From assembly GCF_030161615.1 (NCBI RefSeq), contig NZ_BSUN01000001.1, forward strand, positions 2,604,001 through 2,668,000: 64,000 nucleotides of DNA, given 5' to 3'. The notes beneath the pieces are model-generated. The model was not told the origin of the DNA and did no database searches. It saw only the letters and a program-made list of their open reading frames with translations. This stretch comes from Demequina litorisediminis (GTDB lineage: Bacteria > Actinomycetota > Actinomycetes > Actinomycetales > Demequinaceae). Position numbers and translations under genes: made by a program. Each line of letters opens with the position of its first letter. Position 1 is the stretch's first letter. Of this stretch, positions 1 to 9,955 are shown piece after piece.

Positions 1-851
1 AGACTGGCTGCACGGCGATGAGGTCCATGTGCGCGTCGTAGTAGGAATCCATCGTCCCGACGTCACGCCAGTAGTTGCGGTCGCGGTCGGTGGAACCAGG
101 CACGTCATTGTCGACGAAGTCGTAGAAGCCGCAGGTGCCCTGCTCGACGAAGTGGGGGACGATGTCGCCACCCATGTCGTGCTTCGAGGTCGCGGACTCG
201 GCATCGGCCTTGAGAGCCTCGAGGAGCGGACCGACGGATGCGACGTAGTTGCCCATCGATGCCAGGACCTCGTGGGGAGAGTCGGGCAGCCCCTCGGGCT
301 CGGTGGGCTTTTCGAGGAAGGCCTTGATGAAGCCGGGACGTTCCTTGTCGGTGTCGATCACTCCGAACTGGTCCGCGAGGCTCGATGGGCTGGCGGATGC
401 CCGCCACGGTGAAGTCCGCTCCCGACGCGATGTGGCTGTCCACCATCTGCGAGAAGTCCATGCGATACACGTGATCCGCGCCCACGATCACGACGATGTC
501 AGGGTTCTCATCCTCGATGATGTTGACGGTCTGGTAGATCGCATCGGCACTGCCCAGGTACCAGTGCTTGCCTCGCCGCTGCTGCGCTGGCACGGGCGCC
601 ACGTAGTTGCCCAGGAGGGGCGACATGCGCCAGGTGCGCGCGATGTGACGGTCCATCGAGTGCGACTTGTACTGCGTGAGCACGACGATGTGCAGGTAAC
701 GCGAGTTCACCAGGTTGGACAAGGCGAAGTCGACCAGCCGGTACGTCCCTCCGAAGGGGACGGCGGGCTTTGCTCGGGCCGCGGTGAGGGGCATCAGGCG
801 CTTGCCCTCACCTCCGGCCAGGACGATGGCGAGAACTTTCGGCGCTGGCAT
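1..851 (-). CDS. glgC: Glucose-1-phosphate adenylyltransferase GlgC (3' end outside window)
   Basis: Makes ADP-glucose from glucose-1-phosphate and ATP, the activated donor for glycogen synthesis. The N-terminus carries the nucleotidyltransferase signature [13 protein letters not shown] followed by AKPAVPFGG, and the middle has the family motif [10 protein letters not shown]. The ATG at 849-851 gives the canonical start [10 protein letters not shown]. The frame breaks at 378-382, where AGGCT on the plus strand stands for AGCT (protein ...RQPIE-LADQF...). After this correction the sequence continues as GlgC, with GTCGFYDF and YWRDVGT, to the window edge. It is divergent from glgA, with 72 bases between the starts, as in many actinobacteria. 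Family assignment is certain. The break is read as a sequence error. Confidence 0.95.
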
Positions 852-923
852 GTGCCCAGCATAGGCGGGTAGCCCGGCGAGTGAACAGGTCACACGCCCG
901 GGGAGAGCACTAGCGTGGGTGGT

Positions 924-2127
924 ATGCGAGCAGACATCCTGACCCGTGAGTACCCACCCCACATCTACGGCGGCGCCGGCGTCCACGTGACCGAGTTGGC
1001 GGCGGTGTTGCGCGACCACATCGAGGTGCGGGTGCGTGCCTTCGACGGCCCGCGCGACGAGGAAGGCGTGGATGGGTATGAGCCGCTGGGCGGGGGCGTG
1101 GGGGACGCGTCGCTCGACGTCATCGCCCACAACCTGCCGATGGCCAAGGACTGCGAAGGCGCCGATCTGGTGCACTCCCACACCTGGTACGCCAACCTCG
1201 CCGGCCACCTTGCGGCGCGGCTGCACGGTATCCCTCACGTGATCTCCGCACATTCGCTGGAGCCCCTGCGTCCGTGGAAGGCGGAGCAGGCGGGTGGCGG
1301 CTATCGCGTCTCGTCCTGGATCGAGCGCACCGCCTACGAGAACGCTGACGCGATTATCGCCGTGTCCGGCGGGATGCGGCAGGACGTGCTGCGCTCGTAC
1401 CCCAACGTGGATCCCGCGAAGGTCCGAGTGATTCACAATGGCATCGACGTGGACGCCTGGGCGGCGCCGTCGAGTCCCGAGGAGCGGCAGGCGGCCGATG
1501 CCGTGGTCGCCGACTGGGGCATCGACCGCGATCGCCCCGCCTTGGTCTTTGTGGGCCGCATTACCCGCCAGAAGGGGCTGCCGTACTTCCTGCGGGCGGT
1601 CGAGTCACTGCCGCCGGAGGTGCAGATCGTGTTGTGCGCGGGCGCGCCCGACACGAAGGAGATCATGGCCGAGGTGTCCGGCCTTGTCGACGAGTTGCGC
1701 TCCAAGCGCGACGGGGTGATTTGGATCGAGAAGCACCTGCCCCGAGCCGAGGCTCGTGGCCGTGCTCGACGCCTGCACCGCCTTTGTGTGCCCCAGCGTG
1801 TACGAGCCGCTCGGCATCGTGAACCTTGAAGCGATGGCCGTGGGCCTGCCCGTGGTCGCGACGGCGACGGGCGGTATCCCCGAGGTCGTGGTGGACGGCG
1901 AGACGGGCATTCTGGTCCCGATCGACCAGGTCTCCGACGGCACAGGAACCCCCAAGAACCCCGAGGCGTTCATCGCGGAACTTGGCGGTGCCCTCGCGGA
2001 TGCCGTCTCCGACCTGGACCGCGCGAAGCGCTGGGGCGAGGCGGGCAGGGCACGAGCCGCCGAGCACTTCTCGTGGCACACCATCGGCGAGCGCACCCTG
2101 GACCTCTACCGGGAACTCACGGACTAG
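924..2127 (+). CDS. glgA: Glycogen synthase / alpha-glucosyltransferase GlgA (actinobacterial GT4 type)
   Basis: GT4 glycosyltransferase that uses ADP-glucose for glycogen or maltose-1-phosphate synthesis. The N-terminus [17 protein letters not shown] is the actinobacterial GlgA/GlgM signature. The C-terminal half has [11 protein letters not shown] and the nucleotide-sugar motif [17 protein letters not shown], with the paired glutamates of GT-B enzymes. The ATG at 924 is preferred over the GTG nine bases upstream because family members begin at this residue. A single break at 1750-1754 (AGGCT for AGCT) joins HLPRAE to [12 protein letters not shown]. About 400 residues after correction, which is normal for the family. 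Pairing with divergent glgC supports a glycogen role. Confidence 0.93.
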
Positions 2128-2139
2128 GCTGGCCACATC

Positions 2140-2921
2140 ATGACCGAGGTGCTGAGCTTCCAGGGCGTGGGGCTGCGTCGCTCCGACAACGCCATCCTGT
2201 CCTCCATCGACTGGAGCATCGACTCCGCGGACCGCTGGGTCATCTTGGGCCCGAACGGCGCGGGCAAGACATCGCTCATCTCGATCGCCTCGGCGCGCAT
2301 GCACCCGAGCGAGGGCGAGGCAACTGTCCTGGGTTTGCGCCTGGGTCACGCCGACGTCCAGGAGTTGCGGATCCGCGTAGGACTCGCCTCCGCGGCGCTC
2401 GCGGACAGGCTCCCTGCCGACGAGACGGTCCTCAACGTGGTCATGACCGCAGCGCACGGCGTCACCGGACGTTGGCGCGAGGAGTACGAGGGCGTCGACG
2501 TGGAGCGCGCCGAGGCGCTGCTTGCCGCCTTCGGCATGCAGGGCTTCGCGGAGCGTCGCTTCTGGACCTTGTCCGAGGGGAGCGCAAGCGCGTCCAGATT
2601 GGACGCGCGTTGATGGCGGACCCCGAGTTGTTGCTGCTGGACGAACCGGCGGCGGGGCTGGACCTTGGCGGACGCGAGGAGTTGCTCTCCGCGCTGACGG
2701 AGTTGGCGGGGGACAGGCGTTCACCCGCGATGGTGCTGGTGACGCACCACGTCGAGGAGATCCCCGTGGGCTTCACGCATGCGCTGCTGCTGCGTGAGGG
2801 GCAGGTTGTCGCCGCGGGCCCGCTTGAGGAGACCCTGACGGCGGACAACCTCAGCACCACGTATGGCATGCCTGTGGCGCTCGACGCGCGCGACGGCCGC
2901 TGGTCCGCACGCCGCGCGTGA
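2140..2921 (+). CDS. ABC transporter ATP-binding protein (stand-alone)
   Basis: Cytoplasmic ATPase subunit of about 260 residues. It shows Walker A GPNGAGKTS near residue 38, a signature region LSEGERKRVQIGRALM (non-canonical LSEGE), Walker B LLLLDEPAAGLD and an H-loop VTHHVEE. The layout resembles the ModF/YheS-like single ATPases found next to glgA in actinobacteria. No permease gene adjoins it, so the substrate is unknown. One break at about 2576-2581: the run GGGG needs one more G to read LSEGERKR. It starts 12 bases after the glgA stop, so it may be co-transcribed with glgA. Confidence 0.85.
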
Positions 2922-2925
2922 GCGC

Positions 2926-3400
2926 ATGAGGATTTCCGCGAAGGCCGATTACGCCGTCAGGGCGGCGGCAGAGTTGGCCGCGTCCGAGCCCGGTGCGACG
3001 CGTACCGCTGAGGAACTCGCGACGGCGCAGAACATCCCGCGTAAGTTTCTTGAGGCGATTCTGACGGCACTGCGCAGCGCGGGACTCGTCGTGAGCCAGC
3101 GCGGACTCGGCGGCGGCTACCGCCTCGCACACGACGCCGCCGAGGTGTCGGTAGCGGATGTGGTGCGCGCCGTGGACGGACCGCTGGTCTTCGTGCGAGG
3201 GGAGCGTCCCTCCGAGCCTCGATTACCAGGGCGCGGCGGCGGGCCTCCTGCACGTGTGGGTCGCGCTGCGCGCCAACGTCCGCAGCGTCCTGGAGTCAGT
3301 CACGTTGGCCGATCTGGCGGCGGGAACGCTTCCGGCCGAGGTGCGCGAGATGCTCTCCGACGACGGCGCGTGGGAGAGCCCGGATTCCCCATCTTTCTAG
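2926..3400 (+). CDS. Rrf2-family transcriptional regulator without cluster cysteines
   Basis: Small DNA-binding regulator of the Rrf2/BadM family, about 157 residues. It begins MRISAKADYAVRAA and has the winged-helix signature IPRKFLEAIL and SQRGLGGGYRL. No cysteine is visible anywhere in the corrected protein, so it should not bind an Fe-S cluster as IscR or NsrR do. A CymR-like metabolite-sensing mode is possible (inference). The frame breaks at 3215-3219 (AGCCT for AGCT), giving RPSE-LDYQGAAAGLL. The downstream neighbour is a TauE/SafE permease, and a repeat array that could be its operator overlaps the stop codon (3397-3436). Confidence 0.87.
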
Positions 3401-3436
3401 TAGGTATTGTTTCCTACTAGGGAAGTAGGTATTGTT
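3397..3436. promoter_or_regulatory. Inverted and direct repeats between rrf2 and tauE: likely Rrf2 operator/promoter region
   Basis: A perfect 8-base inverted repeat CTAGTAGG-tattgttt-CCTACTAG lies at 3397-3420. The word GTAGGTATTGTT occurs twice as a direct repeat, at 3400-3411 and 3425-3436, spaced 25 bases apart. The region is AT-richer than its surroundings and sits about 60 bases before the tauE start. That placement suits autoregulation or control of the permease by the adjacent Rrf2 protein. The DNA structure is seen directly. The operator function is inferred. Confidence 0.55.
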
Positions 3437-3497
3437 CCGGATACGGCGTGTCCCTCGCCGTCGGCGTTGGCGCGCCGCCTGACCCCGGGAGGATGCC

Positions 3498-4411
3498 ATG
3501 CGTTCCCTCATCGTCCTCGCGCTCATCGGCTTCGGCGCCCAACTCGTCGACGGATCGCTCGGCATGGCCTATGGCGTCACCTCGACGACGCTCCTGCTCG
3601 CCGCGGGGATCAGCCCCGTCGCGGCGTCGGCCACCGTCCACCTCGCCGAGGTGGGCACCACCCTGGCCAGCGGCGCGGCGCACTGGAAGCTCGGCAACGT
3701 TGATTGGCGTGTCGTCAGGCGCGTCGGCATCCCCGGCGCGGCGGGCGCCTTCCTCGGCGCCACCGTGCTGTCGAATATCTCGACCGAGCTCGCCGCCCCC
3801 ATCATGGCCATCGTGCTGCTGTCGCTCGGCGTGTACGTCCTGCTGCGCTTCACCATCTGGGGAGTGCGCACCGCACCGGACCGCCGCCCCTCGGCAAGCG
3901 ATTCCTCGCACCGCTCGGACTCGTGGCCGGATTCGTCGACGCGACCGGAGGCGGCGGCTGGGGCCCCGTGGGTACCCCGGCGCTGCTCGCCTCGGGCCGC
4001 ATGGAGCCGCGCAAGGTCATCGGCTCGATCGACACGAGCGAATTCTTGGTGGCCCTCGCAGCGTCGCTGGGCTTCCTCATCGGCATCGGCACCGCAGGCA
4101 TCGATGCAGGATGGGTGCTCGCGCTGCTCGCGGGTGGACTCCTCGCGGCCCCGATCGCCGCGTGGCTCGTGCGCATCGTGCCGCCGCGTCTGCTCGGCGC
4201 CGCGGTGGGTGGACTCATCATCCTCACCAACACCCGCACGCTCATCAGGGCAGAGCTCCTGCCGGTGACCGGCGCGGCGCAGACCGCGGTCTACGCACTG
4301 ATCGTCGTCATCTGGGTCGCGGCCATTGCCTGGTCCTGGCGCGCCCACCGTCGCGACACGCTCGCGGCGAAGCAGTCGGAGCACGGCGCGCCCGCGCTCG
4401 TCGTCGACTGA
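3498..4411 (+). CDS. TauE/SafE (DUF81) sulfite/organosulfonate-type permease
   Basis: Integral membrane permease of about 300 residues, in the family that exports sulfite, sulfoacetate or related anions. Typical family segments are visible: the N-terminal half GFGAQLVDGSLGMAYG and the repeated second half GLVAGFVDATGGGGWGPVG. These two glycine-rich repeats are the hallmark of the fold. A strong ribosome site (gggagg) precedes the ATG. The frame breaks at about 3885-3892 in a run of four C that needs a fifth (RPLGKRFLAP). The upstream Rrf2 regulator suggests control by sulfur or redox status. The exact substrate is unknown. Confidence 0.87.
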
Positions 4412-4462
4412 TCCCGACCCGCCCGCGTTGTTCCCGTCCCCCACGGTTGAGCGACGCGGGTG

Positions 4463-4509
4463 CGGATGAAGGGCGTTGGCCATCGTCATGATGGCCGACG
4501 CCCTTCGTC
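4463..4509. terminator. Strong hairpin after the TauE gene
   Basis: The stem gaagggcg(t) ... (a)cgcccttc encloses an inner stem tggccatc-gtcat-gatggcc. The structure lies 50 bases after the tauE stop and before the NfeD gene. It has no long T tract, as usual in this GC range. Rho-independent-like termination is inferred. Confidence 0.6.
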
Positions 4510-4574
4510 ATTCCCGCGGCCGATGCCGCCGCGACGAGGCCCCTGCTAGGTTGCCTCGCAGGAGGTGGTCCCGC

Positions 4575-5013
4575 ATGGATTCAATGTGGTGGTTCATCGG
4601 CGCTATGGCGCTCGGTATCGTCGAGGTTTTCACCCTCGATCTCACGTTCGCCATGCTCGCCGGAGGTGCCCTCGCAGGCGGCGCCGCAGCGCTCTTGGGC
4701 GCCCCGCTGTGGCTCAGCATCGTCATCGCCTGCCTTGTGGCGGCGCTCCTGCTTTTCACGCTGAGGCCTTATCTGCTCAAGTCGTTGCGCGCCAAGGGCG
4801 AGCTCATCGAGACCAATGCCGTCGCCCTCATCGGCGCGATCGCGCGCACACTCGACGAGGTCACCGAGACCCGCGGCCGGGTCAAGGCTCAGCGGGGAGG
4901 TGTGGAGCGCCAGGACTGAGGACGACGCTCCGCCGATCGCCGAAGGAATCGAGGTCACCGTCGTGGCCATTAGGGGTGCGACGGCCATCGTCGCGCCAGA
5001 GAAGGGGGAATGA
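4575..5013 (+). CDS. NfeD-like membrane protein
   Basis: Short NfeD-family protein of about 145 residues that partners SPFH/stomatin proteins in membranes. Two or three hydrophobic segments occupy roughly residues 5-75 (FIGAMALGIVEVFTLD, LSIVIACLVAALLLF). A C-terminal OB-fold part follows, ending VTVVAIRGATAIVAPEKGE. The frame breaks at 4885-4889 (AGGCT for AGCT): ...GRVK-LSGEVWSARTEDD. Without correction the OB fold is lost. The SPFH gene begins two bases after the stop, the classic nfeD-SPFH operon arrangement. A ggaggt ribosome site lies upstream of the ATG. Confidence 0.88.
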
Positions 5014-5014
5014 C

Positions 5015-6093
5015 ATGACACCTACGCAGATCGTCGTCATCGTGCTCGCGGCGACATTCGCGCTGTTCGTGATCATTGCGATCGCTCGCGCGATCCAGAT
5101 TGTGCCGCAGGCCGAGACCCGCGTGGTCGAGCGCCTCGGACGCTACAGCCGCACCATGCAGGCAGGCATGCACCTGCTGGTGCCCTTCGTGGACAAGGTG
5201 CGTCAGCGCGTCGACATGCGCGAGCAGGTCGTGTCCTTCCCCCGCAGTCGGTGATTACGTCCGACAACCTCGTGGTGGAGATCGACACCGTCATCTACTT
5301 CCAGGTGACGGACGCCAGGGCAGCGGTCTACGAGATCGCCAACTACATCGTCGGTATGCAGCAGGCTCACCGTCACCACGATTCGTAACGTCATCGGCAC
5401 GATGGACCTCGAGCAGACGCTGACCAGCCGTGACCAGATCAATGGCCGCCTGCGTTCCGTCCTCGATGAGGCGACCGGCAAGTGGGGTATCCGCGTGGGC
5501 CGCGTCGAGCCTCAAGGCCATCGACCCGCCCGTGTCCGTCAAGGACTCGATGGAGAAGCAGATGCGTGCCGAGCGTGACCGCCGTGCCGCGATCCTCACC
5601 GCGGAGGGCGTGAAGCAGTCGCAGATCCTCACCGCGGAGGGCGAGAAGCAGTCGGCCATCCTCAAGGCCGAGGGTGAGGCACAGTCCGCCATCCTCAAGG
5701 CCGAGGGTGAGGCCCGCGCGATTCTCCAGGTCTTCGACGCCATCCACGAGGGTGACGCCGACTCGAAGCCTGCTCGCCTACCAGTACCTTCAGGTGCTGC
5801 CCGAGATCGCCAAGACCGACTCGAACAAGGTGTGGTTCGTTCCCACCGAGTTCACGGGCGCGCTCAAGTCGATCTCCGCGGCCTTTGGACAGGAGGAGAG
5901 CGTTGAGCCCCTGCAACGCGATCCGCAGCGTGGCCAGGACCGTGCGTCGAAGGCGACGCAGGCGCTCGTGGACCCCGCCGAGGCGCTGCGTCAGGCGCGC
6001 CAGGAGGTGGAGGACGCGACCTCCGACGCCACCGATGCAGGCACCCGTTCGGGTCGCCCGTTCGACCCCGACGCGGAGCGCGGCCAGCAGTAG
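5015..6093 (+). CDS. SPFH/Band 7 (stomatin-like, QmcA-type) membrane protein
   Basis: Membrane-anchored SPFH protein, proposed to organise membrane microdomains together with NfeD. The N-terminal transmembrane segment [18 protein letters not shown] is followed by the Band 7 core ([48 protein letters not shown]). It then has the coiled region with repeated blocks of the form ILxAEGxxQSA. Four breaks are present: a C-run loss near 5238, and AGCT defects at 5363-5367, 5508-5512 and 5767-5771. After correction it reads continuously through [16 protein letters not shown] to [13 protein letters not shown]. The acidic, low-complexity C-terminus (about residues 300-360) is not conserved in the family. 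Confidence 0.88.
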
Positions 6094-6108
6094 GCACGCC
6101 TCGCGCAC

Positions 6109-6155
6109 GACAGGTGCGCCAGTGGACACTCCGTGTGCGCTGGCGCACCTTCGTG
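6109..6155. terminator. Hairpin between SPFH and rRNA methyltransferase genes
   Basis: Inverted repeat aggtgcgccag ... cgctggcgcacct, with a loop of about 18 bases that itself contains cactccgtgtg. It lies just after the SPFH stop and before the next gene. It is probably a transcription terminator. Confidence 0.55.
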
Positions 6156-6193
6156 TTTCTGGGGTCAGGCGCCGCTCCTGCGAGAATGGCCCG

Positions 6194-6967
6194 GTGGATC
6201 TCCTCGACGACTATCGCGACCTCACCGATGTGGCGCTGCGCCGCCGCCTCGAGCCCGAGCGGGGGCTCTACATGGCGGAGGGCGCGAAGGTGATCGAGCG
6301 GGCGCTCGCGGCGGGCCACCGGCCTCGGTCGATTCTGGTCAGTCCGCGGTGGGAGGAGTCCGCGAGGCGGGCGCTTGAGGTTGTGGGGATCGACGCCCCC
6401 GTCCTCGTCCATCCCGAGAGCGTGCTCGAGGAGGTCACCGGCTATCAGGTGCATCGCGGCGCCCTGGCGGCGATGGAACGGCCCGCGCTGCCGGCCCTGG
6501 CGGACCTGGTGCGTGATGCGCGCCGCGTGGTCGTCCTCGAAGGCATCGTGGATCACACCAATGTGGGAGCGATCTTCCGCTCGGCAGGCGGCATCGGCGC
6601 CGACGCGATCGTCTGCGCGCCCACGTGCGCCGACCCGCTGTACCGCCGGAGCGTCAAGGTGTCGATGGGCACGGTGTTTCAGGTGCCGTGGACGCGAGTC
6701 GATCAGTGGCCAGGGGCCCTCACTCGCCTGCAGCAGGAGGGTTTTGTGGTGGCGGCACTCGCTCTCGCCGACGATGCGGTGACGCTCGATGAGTTCGCGG
6801 CCGCGGGCCACGCACGTATCGCCCTGGTGATGGGCGCGGAGGGTGACGGACTCACCCGGGCCGCTCAGCGGACGGCCGATGCGGTGGTCACCATCCCCAT
6901 GAGGGGCGACGTCGACTCACTCAACGTCGCGGCCGCATCGGCCGTCGCGCTGTGGGCGCTGCGCTAG
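6194..6967 (+). CDS. SpoU/TrmH-family RNA 2'-O-methyltransferase
   Basis: SAM-dependent ribose methyltransferase acting on rRNA or tRNA, 257 residues, intact. An N-terminal substrate-binding domain (RRRLEPERGLYMAEGAKVIE) precedes the SPOUT catalytic domain. The three SpoU motifs are visible: motif 1 VDHTNVGAIFRSA, motif 2 ALVMGAEGDGL and motif 3 IPMRGDVDSLNVAAASAV. The GTG start at 6194 is the only one that fits the conserved N-terminus. The target nucleotide cannot be read from sequence. It converges on the amylase gene, with a shared hairpin between the stops. Confidence 0.92.
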   Translation: MDLLDDYRDLTDVALRRRLEPERGLYMAEGAKVIERALAAGHRPRSILVSPRWEESARRALEVVGIDAPVLVHPESVLEEVTGYQVHRGALAAMERPALPALADLVRDARRVVVLEGIVDHTNVGAIFRSAGGIGADAIVCAPTCADPLYRRSVKVSMGTVFQVPWTRVDQWPGALTRLQQEGFVVAALALADDAVTLDEFAAAGHARIALVMGAEGDGLTRAAQRTADAVVTIPMRGDVDSLNVAAASAVALWALR

Positions 6968-6977
6968 TTGCTGCGCA

Positions 6978-7006
6978 GCGGGGGCCGGGACGCACACCCC
7001 GGCCCC
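6978..7006. terminator. Bidirectional hairpin between convergent rRNA methyltransferase and amylase genes
   Basis: A GC-rich inverted repeat (gggggccggg ... ccccggcccc) around a short loop gacgcacac lies between two stop codons that face each other. Either transcript could end here. Confidence 0.6.
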
Positions 7007-7009
7007 ACG

Positions 7010-9724
7010 TCAAGGCGTCACGGACGCCTCGACCAGATGCGTCGCGTGATCGTAGGTGAACGTGACCGTAGAGTCCTCGGCGAGCGCGAGCGTGATGTTG
7101 GCCCCGTCGCGCACGCCCGCGTCCCCGTAGTTCTCGGTCCACGCGCCGTCGATGGCGATCTTGTACTCGTAGGAGCCCGCCGAGAGTTCGACCGTGAGGA
7201 CCCACAGTGCCGCGTCTTCGTCGAGCGTCATCTGGACGGCGTCGCAGTCGGGCTGCCAGTCCTGCGAGCAGCCCGCGGCCGCGTTGAAGGACCCGGGGAC
7301 AGACACCGCCGCCGGTTGAGCCGCCGCGCCCGCGACGGCCGGGATGATCGACGATGTCACGGTGGTGCCGCCAGAGGTCGCCACGGCTCGATACTGCACC
7401 TCGGTGCCGGGGGCGAAGCCGGACGCATCGTCCCGCACCGTCCATGCGGGCGCGGACGTGTCGGTGCCCACCGTCTCCCAGTCGCCGCCTGACACCCTGC
7501 GCTCGAACGTGACCTCGGTGTCGGTACGCACCGGCAGCACGGTCGCCTCCAGCACAGGCGTGTCGCCGAGGGTCGCGCCGGTCAGCGGCTGCGTGAGACT
7601 GACCGTTGGCGCGGCGACGGTGCCCGTCAGGAGGTCCGATGCTGACGTCTTGCCCTTCGCGTTGGCCGCCACCGCCTGGTACGTCACCTCGGTGCCGGAA
7701 GCGAGGTCAGCGGTGGGGTCAAAGACCTGGTAAGGCGCGTTGTCGTCGGTGCCGAGAAGGCTCCCAGGCGCCGTCGTCGACGCGTGCCCAGAACGTCACC
7801 TCCGCATAGGCGTCGCCGTCGACCTCGGCGGTGACCTGCAGGCGGCCGGGGTCCTCTGCGGCCGGTGCCGCGCCGGTGAGTGTCACCGCGGGTGCGCCCT
7901 TGGCGGGAGAGACGCGGCCCGCCGACTCGTAGACGACCGCGCTCAGGGCGGGCACGGTGACCGTGAGGGTGGCGTCTGCATCGGTGCGCACGGAACCCGT
8001 GGCGCCGTGGATCGCCTTGTATTGGCGCTTGGCGGCCCACGTCGGGATCTCCGCCGTGACGGCCTCCGTCGCGTTGTTGACCGCGACCACATACTCGCGC
8101 TGGTCATCGGCGTCCATGCGGCTGAAGGCGTAGACGCCAGCGCCGTCGGACGCGAAGCGGGTCTGGTGGACTCCATCGCGCAATGCCGGGTGGTCGTCGA
8201 CCAGGGAGGCGAGCGCGGCGACGGCCTCATAGACCGGGTGCGACGTGTCGTAGGAGTCCGTGGCGAGGGTGGCGTCGGTGCCGAGGAGATCGTCGGCGAG
8301 GTAGTCCTCCACCTGGGACGCGAACAGCGTCTGACGAGCCTCCTTGTCGCCGCCGTCGCCGGTGAAGCCCTGCTCGTCGCCGTAGTAGATCACGGGGTTG
8401 CCGCGCGAGAGCATGAGGAGCGAGTGCGCGAGGATGTCTCGCTGCACCAGTTCGGCGTCCGCTGCCCCGGGGTTGTCGGCGACCAGGAAGGAGCCGAAGC
8501 GCCCCATGTCGTGATTGCCCAGGAAAGTGGGCAGTTGGTAGGCGTTCGAATCGGCATCGGTGTACCAGTCATCGGCCGCAAAAAAGTCGGCGAGCGCCGC
8601 GGCCGAGCCGGACTGCGAGGCATAGGCGCGCGCGGCCTCCTGGAACGGGAAGTCAAGGATCGCCTGCATGGAAGCGGTGGTGGTGTAGTGCGAGGTGACT
8701 GCTCGCGACGTGTCGAACACCTCGCCAAACATCATGAACTCGTCCTTGCCTGCGACATGGGCCGCGGCCAGCACCTCGGGGCCGAATCGCTGCCAGAACG
8801 CGTCATCGACGTGCTTCATAGTGTCGATGCGGAAGCCGTCAATCCCGAAGTCCTCGATCCACGTCGAGTAGATGTCGACCATGCCGTCCACCACGGCGGG
8901 GTTCTCCGTGAAGAGGTCGTCGAGTCCGTAGAAGTCGCCGTATTGCGAATCCTCTCCCGCGAAGGTGGTGTCGCCGCGGTGGTGATACATCGTGAGGTCG
9001 TTCAGCCACGCGGGCGTCTTGGCGTTCTCCTCGCCGGCCTCGCCTGCGGCGTGTAGGGGAAGGACGTTTGCGCGTCGAGAGTGGGGAAGTCCGCGGTTCC
9101 GGCGACATCCCGGTCGTCAAAGGCGACCCCGTCGGCGTCCAGATATGGCGCATCGTCCTTGCTGACGTACGCGACCCTGTCTCCTCGTCGTAGCCGATGA
9201 CATCGGCGGTGTGGTTGGTGATGATGTCGAGGAACACCTTCATGCCGCGGTCGTGCGCCGCGTCGACGAGTTCCGCAAACTCGTCGTTGGTCCCCAGGTG
9301 CGGGTCGATCGTGGTGAAGTCGGTGACCCAGTAGCCGTGGTAGCCGGCGGAGGAGTCCTCGAGCCTGGACTGGCTTGTTGGTGAACGAAGGCGTGAGCCA
9401 GATCGCGGTGGTGCCCAGCCCCTCGATGTAGTCGAGGTTGTCTCGCAGCCCCGCGAGGTCTCCGCCCTGGTAGAAGCCTGCATCGGTGGGATCGTAGCCG
9501 GAGACGAGGGGGTCGTCGCCGTAGCCGCCGGTGTTGTTGGCGGGGTCGCCGTCGGCGAAGCGGTCCGCCATGACGAAGTAGAACTGTTCGCCCGTCAGGG
9601 ACTGGCGCAGCGGCTGCTCGGCGCGGGGTTCGGTCGCGCTACTCAGGGCTCCGCAGCCGGTGATGGCGATGGCCGATGCCGCGGCGAGCGTGGCGGCGAT
9701 GCGTGTGGTGGGTTGGGTCGCCAC
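7010..9724 (-). CDS. Secreted lipoprotein alpha-amylase (GH13) with C-terminal X25-like module
   Basis: Surface-anchored starch or maltodextrin hydrolase, about 900 residues. The GTG start at 9724 follows an aaggagg ribosome site, and a lipoprotein signal ends AIAITGC. GH13 motifs appear in order: DIITNH (region I), DGFRIDTMKHV (II, nucleophile Asp), FGEVFD (III, acid/base Glu) and FLGNHDMGRF (IV). A beta domain and Ig-like/X-type regions follow, then an X25-like pullulanase-type module near the end (GCSQDWQPDCDAVQM ... AIDGAWTENYG). Breaks: AGCT defects at 7758-7762 and 9362-9366, plus run losses near 9050 and 9175. A LacI/MalR-type operator lies 47 bases upstream. The role is likely extracellular alpha-glucan use. 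Confidence 0.9.
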
Positions 9725-9771
9725 GGGGGCCTCCTTCGTTGCAGGACGGGCGTTGGCGACGAATGTATACG

Positions 9772-9791
9772 CTTGCACAGATGCGTGCAAG
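9772..9791. promoter_or_regulatory. MalR/LacI-type operator upstream of the amylase gene
   Basis: CTTGCA-cagatgcg-TGCAAG is an inverted repeat with 6-base perfect arms. CTTGCA/TGCAAG words are typical of LacI-family maltose regulators of actinobacteria (established knowledge of MalR-type sites). A further CTTGCA half-site is at 9850-9855. The site is 47 bases upstream of the amylase GTG on the minus strand. Repression relieved by maltodextrins is inferred. No regulator gene is in the window. Confidence 0.6.
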
Positions 9792-9896
9792 AGGTGGCGT
9801 GGAGCGGGGCGAGCGCCTCGGCGATGGGGGACATTCTGCGCTGACAGCGCTTGCATTCCGAGGGCGGATGGACGATGTCGGCACCTCCTGCGATAA

Positions 9897-9912
9897 TCGA
9901 ACATATGTTCGA
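9897..9912. promoter_or_regulatory. LexA (SOS) box of the imuA'-imuB-dnaE2 operon
   Basis: TCGAACATATGTTCGA is a perfect 16-base palindrome that matches the actinobacterial SOS box TCGAAC(N4)GTTCGA exactly. It lies 43 bases before the chosen imuA' start at 9956. The sequence match is direct. DNA-damage induction by LexA release follows from known regulation of this cassette. Confidence 0.93.
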
Positions 9913-9955
9913 ACACGAGCCTTGGCGGCTCGCCGCAGGAGGAGGGGAGACCCGC

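Noticed and set aside
105..1436. Long antisense open frames, such as the one spanning glgC and glgA
   Set aside because: High GC content creates open frames opposite real genes. This one fuses the true GlgC start with antisense glgA sequence.
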